52,707 bases of DNA from Clostridia bacterium. GTDB lineage: Bacteria > Bacillota > Clostridia > Oscillospirales > CAG-272. The notes beneath the pieces were generated by a model. The model searched no databases. It was not told the DNA's origin and saw nothing but the letters and a program-made list of their open reading frames with translations. This document shows, piece by piece, positions 49,768-52,707 of this stretch; the first letter of the stretch is position 1; each line of letters opens with the position of its first letter. Made by a program: the position numbers and the translations under genes. The stretch spans positions 1 to 52,707 of the forward strand of contig JAFQEG010000022.1 of NCBI GenBank assembly GCA_017399145.1, in the 5' to 3' direction.

Positions 49768-51534
49768 CTATTTAAGATTAAACCAAACGCTCATTTTATC
49801 ATCAGAAGTCGCCCAATTTTTACCACTGGAAGCGTAATCGGTGAATATCAAATCTTCCCTACCTACTCTTCTTACACGATAGCGAATCATTTCATTCTTA
49901 TCGGGTTTATCAAATTGCCCGTCGGCGTTCACTAAATAGATATTTTTTTTGATATCTTTGTTTCCCTTGCCTTCGTCAAGCGCCAAAACGATCGGGCCAT
50001 AAATAAAAGCTGTTTTTTCGTTTAATTGTTCTTTTTGTAAGCGCATAGGAAAATTTAATATGATTTCGTCGTTTTTCCACGCTCTTTCTACAACGTAATA
50101 TCCGTTCTCTTCAACGCAAACCGCCCCCGATATATCGGCTTTTTCAGCCCAAGACGGTTTTCTAAATCTTAAAACAAATTTTTCTTCCGTTGCACAAGAC
50201 ACCGCCACCTTAATTTTTCCGTCAACAGGATAATTGCCCGTTATTTCTATTTTTACGGCATTTCTAAGTGGCGTCGTCGATTGAACGTTTCCGCTAAAAT
50301 AATAATTTAAGGTAAAACCGTTATTATCCTTTACCGTCGCAAGCAAAGGCATTAACGCTACACCCGCAGCCGCAATGCACGCACAGCAACCGTAATTGCT
50401 ACCGTCTTCCATAATCTTAAAACCGCCAACTTCTTGCCCGCGTTTATCGTAAACCAACGGACTATAACTATCAAACGGTAAAGGTGCAACCTGTTTCTTT
50501 ACAATACTGCTATAATGCGTATTCCATTCCGTATTCAAACTTCCCCAAAGCGCGTTTAAACCCGAGTGCTCTATTCTTTCTATATATTTGACGTCGCCCG
50601 TATTCATGTACAAACGAGCAAGCAACCGTATCCAAGTTACGGTTACGCACGTTTCTTGAACGACCTTAGGTTGTTTTTCCGTTTGATTTACATAAAAGCC
50701 ATCAAAAAGTTCATCCCTGCCGCTCAAACCACCAATAACCGAACCTTCCGTTGAAAAAGCGTCTTCAACGAATTTTTGTACCAACTTAATATCTTTTTCG
50801 TCTTGCGTTACTTCATAATACGCTAAAAGCCCTTCGAATAAAGACATAGTTTCGTACGCCTTTGTCGTTGGATACTGCGAGGGATAAACGCCTTCCTTTT
50901 CCGCACTTTCGAATATATCCCCACGACTGCAACCACCACTGCGTATAATATATTCTGCAAAATCTAAATATGCCTTTTTACCCGTTAACTTATAAAGCTC
51001 GACAAACGGCTCTAATATGGTACAAGAATTTAATCCACCCCAACAATTACTCGTATCGCGAATATCCTTTTTCCCATCGCCGATATGCTCGCAAATATAA
51101 TCCGCCGTTTTTTCCATAGCCGTCATGATTTGCGTTTTCAAGCTTTCGTCTTTACATATCGAGTAAAAATGTTGCAATCCGCTTAAAACGTACTTTCTAC
51201 TCCATAAATCCCAACCCGAAAACTCCGTTTCCACCGTATACGATGCAATACGCCCTAAGTCGTCCATTGTTTTTAACAATTCTTGCACCGCAAAAGTGAG
51301 CGTTTCATACAATTCTTCATTCGCGGAATATCTATACGTCAGACATCCACCGCGCATCATTTTTCCCCAATACTCGCCCCTCCAACCAAGGTCGTTGCTA
51401 TCTAATCGAAGGCGAAATTGATTTGCAAACTTTTTCCACAACGCCTTATCGTTTAATTGTTTTGTTATTGTAAAATCAACCGTTTCCGCTACTTTTCCCA
51501 CATACAACGCTTCCGATGGATTTAAATAATGCAT
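49768..51534 (-). CDS. GH127-type beta-L-arabinofuranosidase
   Basis: 588 residues of the DUF1680 family, no signal peptide. An (alpha/alpha)6 barrel precedes two beta domains. VVQETCVTVTW has Glu294 and Cys296; SNYGCCACIAAAG has Cys383, 384 and 386. In GH127 a zinc site formed by Glu and three Cys holds the nucleophilic cysteine, so the set fits an active enzyme that releases L-arabinofuranose. GH146 is an alternative. The gene looks richer in CG-ending codons than its neighbours and sits between direct repeats, which suggests transfer. Start after AAAGGAGAG; promoter at 51650-51678. Confidence 0.88.
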   Translation of the reverse strand: MHYLNPSEALYVGKVAETVDFTITKQLNDKALWKKFANQFRLRLDSNDLGWRGEYWGKMMRGGCLTYRYSANEELYETLTFAVQELLKTMDDLGRIASYTVETEFSGWDLWSRKYVLSGLQHFYSICKDESLKTQIMTAMEKTADYICEHIGDGKKDIRDTSNCWGGLNSCTILEPFVELYKLTGKKAYLDFAEYIIRSGGCSRGDIFESAEKEGVYPSQYPTTKAYETMSLFEGLLAYYEVTQDEKDIKLVQKFVEDAFSTEGSVIGGLSGRDELFDGFYVNQTEKQPKVVQETCVTVTWIRLLARLYMNTGDVKYIERIEHSGLNALWGSLNTEWNTHYSSIVKKQVAPLPFDSYSPLVYDKRGQEVGGFKIMEDGSNYGCCACIAAAGVALMPLLATVKDNNGFTLNYYFSGNVQSTTPLRNAVKIEITGNYPVDGKIKVAVSCATEEKFVLRFRKPSWAEKADISGAVCVEENGYYVVERAWKNDEIILNFPMRLQKEQLNEKTAFIYGPIVLALDEGKGNKDIKKNIYLVNADGQFDKPDKNEMIRYRVRRVGREDLIFTDYASSGKNWATSDDKMSVWFNLK

Positions 51535-51649
51535 AATTCTCTCCTTTAATTTTTGATACTTTCATTCGTTTTGAAATTAAATTATCTAAACTAAAATGTT
51601 CAAAAATCTTATATTATAATTATATCAAATAAAATTCCTTTTTTTCTAT

Positions 51650-51678
51650 ATTCTATCACTGCGGAATTTTTTTGTCAA
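51650..51678 (-). promoter_or_regulatory. Promoter for the GH127 gene
   Basis: Minus-strand TTGACA (51673-51678), 17-base spacer, TAGAAT (51650-51655); 5' leader of about 110 bases. Confidence 0.72.
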
Positions 51679-51768
51679 TTATTTTTATCTATTCTTCATT
51701 GAATATTTTTACCCACCTTTCAGTCAACATTTTTATATACTTTTTACTGAGTAAATATCCACCCGCTA

Positions 51769-51813
51769 TGATATGCACCCCAAAAGTTTGTCTAACTTTT
51801 GGGGTGCATATCA
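51769..51813. repeat. Perfect 20-bp inverted repeat, IS-end-like
   Basis: TGATATGCACCCCAAAAGTT (51769-51788), a five-base centre and its exact complement (51794-51813). The TGCACCCCAAAAGTT arm resembles the IS end at the left edge (TGAACCCCAAATAGTT). A head-to-head pair of IS3-type ends, or a terminator, are both possible. Confidence 0.6.
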
Positions 51814-51833
51814 CTATCGCGTGGTTTTCTTGC

Positions 51834-51897
51834 GCAATTCCGAAAACAGAATTGCGCTATACAAAAAGACGAGATTGAATAAATCTCGTCCTTTTTA
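51834..51897. repeat. Two further hairpins before cassette unit 3
   Basis: GCGCAATTC / GAATTGCGC (51834-51859) and AAAGACGAGATT / AATCTCGTCCTTTT (51863-51896). The second is a good intrinsic terminator on the plus strand. Confidence 0.6.
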
Positions 51898-51929
51898 TGC
51901 ACGTCAGCTTTTTTATGAGTGCAAGATGC

Positions 51930-52095
51930 GTGTGTGGGACAAAATCTATCGTGACGTTTTGCTAAAAAATTGCAATAAAAAAGACCTATAAAAGCGTTAA
52001 AATGCTCTTGTAGGTCTTAATTTTTGCTGTAAAACGCTTATTTTAGCGTGAAAATACAAAAAATATAGGTCTATAAGCAAAATACTTATAGACCC
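51930..52095. repeat. Cassette-like unit 3
   Basis: 166 bases, same head (51930-51944), internal terminator-like hairpin and tail hairpin (52068-52094) as unit 2, with four substitutions and a two-base insertion. It lies in direct orientation to unit 2; the AraC fragment and GH127 gene lie between them. Confidence 0.8.
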
Positions 52096-52103
52096 TGACT
52101 TTT

Positions 52104-52278
52104 GGCTCCCTCTGCTGGGAAACGAAGTCGAAAACAATTGAGTATTGTTTTCGGCAAAGTTTTCTCAACAAAGTAGGGAGAGTGATGAGTTTTGACTAAA
52201 ACGAAATCAATCGACCATACGACTTGAGCGGACGCGAAGCGTGAACCATATGCTTTAGCATTGGTTCGAGCACGCAGG
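52104..52278 (+). repeat. Structured repeat family R2, copy 2
   Basis: Related to 47611-47790. Outer arms CTCCCT and AGGGAG (52106-52111 and 52175-52180), inner stem GTCGAAAACAAT / ATTGTTTTCGGC (52127-52155), ACGC-GAA-GCGT hairpin (52232-52242), ATGCTTTAGCAT (52250-52261). Confidence 0.7.
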
Positions 52279-52279
52279 G

Positions 52280-52377
52280 TTCTTGTTGTGGCTGGGCTCT
52301 CACACCCTACGGGATGGCTACTTCGTAGCTCACAGCTCTCTCACTACGTTCGACGTTGTCTTGAGCCACAACAAGAA
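52280..52377. repeat. 98-bp inverted-repeat element, MITE-like
   Basis: TTCTTGTTGTGGCT (52280-52293) and its exact complement AGCCACAACAAGAA (52364-52377) bound an insert with a GCTAC-TTC-GTAGC hairpin. No coding frame. Confidence 0.55.
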
Positions 52378-52380
52378 GGC

Positions 52381-52496
<116 letters not shown>

Positions 52497-52593
52497 ATAT
52501 TGTGGTAATCGCACTTAGGCGATACCGTATAAAAACAGAAAAACAAACACGTGGTCAGCTTTTCTGAATTTTTCCAATCAAATAAATGAAAAA

Positions 52594-52707
52594 ATGTTGG
52601 CATTGACCTATTTTTCCGGTCCGTCGCCAGACAAGTATCTTCGGCTCCGTGCGTCTTGACTTCTGTGTTCGGAATGGAGATAACAGGTATACCCCGCACG
52701 ATAAAAA
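52594..52707 (-). rRNA. rrf: 5S ribosomal RNA, 5' end cut by the window
   Basis: Minus strand holds the 5S landmarks CATTCCGAACACAGAAGTCA (loop C region) and GCCGAAGATACTTG. The 3' end AATGCCAACA at 52595-52604 should pair with the missing 5' end, a few bases outside the right edge. About 114 of roughly 117 bases are visible. Confidence 0.92.

Noticed and set aside
52104-52180. A tRNA-like end: GGCTCCCTCTGCTGGG resembles the CCA end and T arm of tRNA-Asn
   Set aside because: No anticodon or D arm can be formed, and the sequence folds better as nested palindromes shared with 47611. Treated as a repeat.

Overview
The window reads as chromosome of an uncultured, low-GC, Gram-positive Clostridia-type bacterium. 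Evidence: AT-rich sequence with many TTGACA/TATAAT promoters at 17-base spacing and strong AGGAGG-type ribosome sites; a T-box on thrS; a tetrahydrofolate riboswitch on an ECF-type folate uptake gene; BioY with an autoregulating BirA; secreted leucine-rich-repeat proteins, a LysM-CAP protein and many AraC regulators, a mix common in gut Clostridia. I cannot name the genus. The sequence starts in an IS3-type transposase and ends in the 5S gene of an rRNA operon.

Layout. 1-6.3 kb: IS end, methyltransferase-like gene with type II pantothenate kinase, a ThuA/Gfo-Idh pair, ung, and bioY-birA with a BirA operator. 6.3-11.6 kb: a degenerate LytR-CpsA-Psr protein, an RluA-type pseudouridine synthase, mtaB, and an NfeD-SPFH membrane pair. 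11.7-15.9 kb: polysaccharide operon (ABC export permease and ATPase, sugar-phosphate transferase, glycosyltransferase). 16-20.2 kb: folT-folC under a THF riboswitch, a heavy-metal exporter with a Fur-like operator, and a TlpA-like lipoprotein. 20.2-28.5 kb: T-box-thrS, flavin reductase-rubredoxin fusion, a coiled-coil membrane protein, then acyltransferase, ClC and ADP-ribosylglycohydrolase genes. 28.5-33.9 kb: a GH36-like glycosidase/esterase/sugar isomerase operon, a PlsC-lipoprotein-small protein operon, and a LysM-CAP protein. 34-47.6 kb: three paralogous secreted LRR proteins, each with an AraC regulator nearby, plus a Gfo/Idh dehydrogenase, a MATE exporter, a GH10 xylanase and an EamA transporter. 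47.6-52.4 kb: gene-poor, repeat-rich stretch with an XRE regulator, a large candidate structured RNA (possibly raiA type), three copies of a cassette-like repeat, and a GH127-type arabinofuranosidase next to a truncated AraC gene. 52.4-52.7 kb: tRNA-Asn and 5S rRNA.

How it fits together. The left 34 kb is mostly housekeeping, vitamin salvage and envelope genes. The middle looks like plant-glycan sensing and use: AraC regulators sit beside secreted LRR proteins and sugar-active enzymes. A 43-base motif occurs in the same register upstream of two promoters, LRR2 and MATE/Gfo-Idh, and suggests one AraC regulon. The right end is the best place to look for something new: the candidate RNA and a 164-166 base repeat share the same head and tail sequences, and another repeat family shows paired compensatory changes between its two copies.
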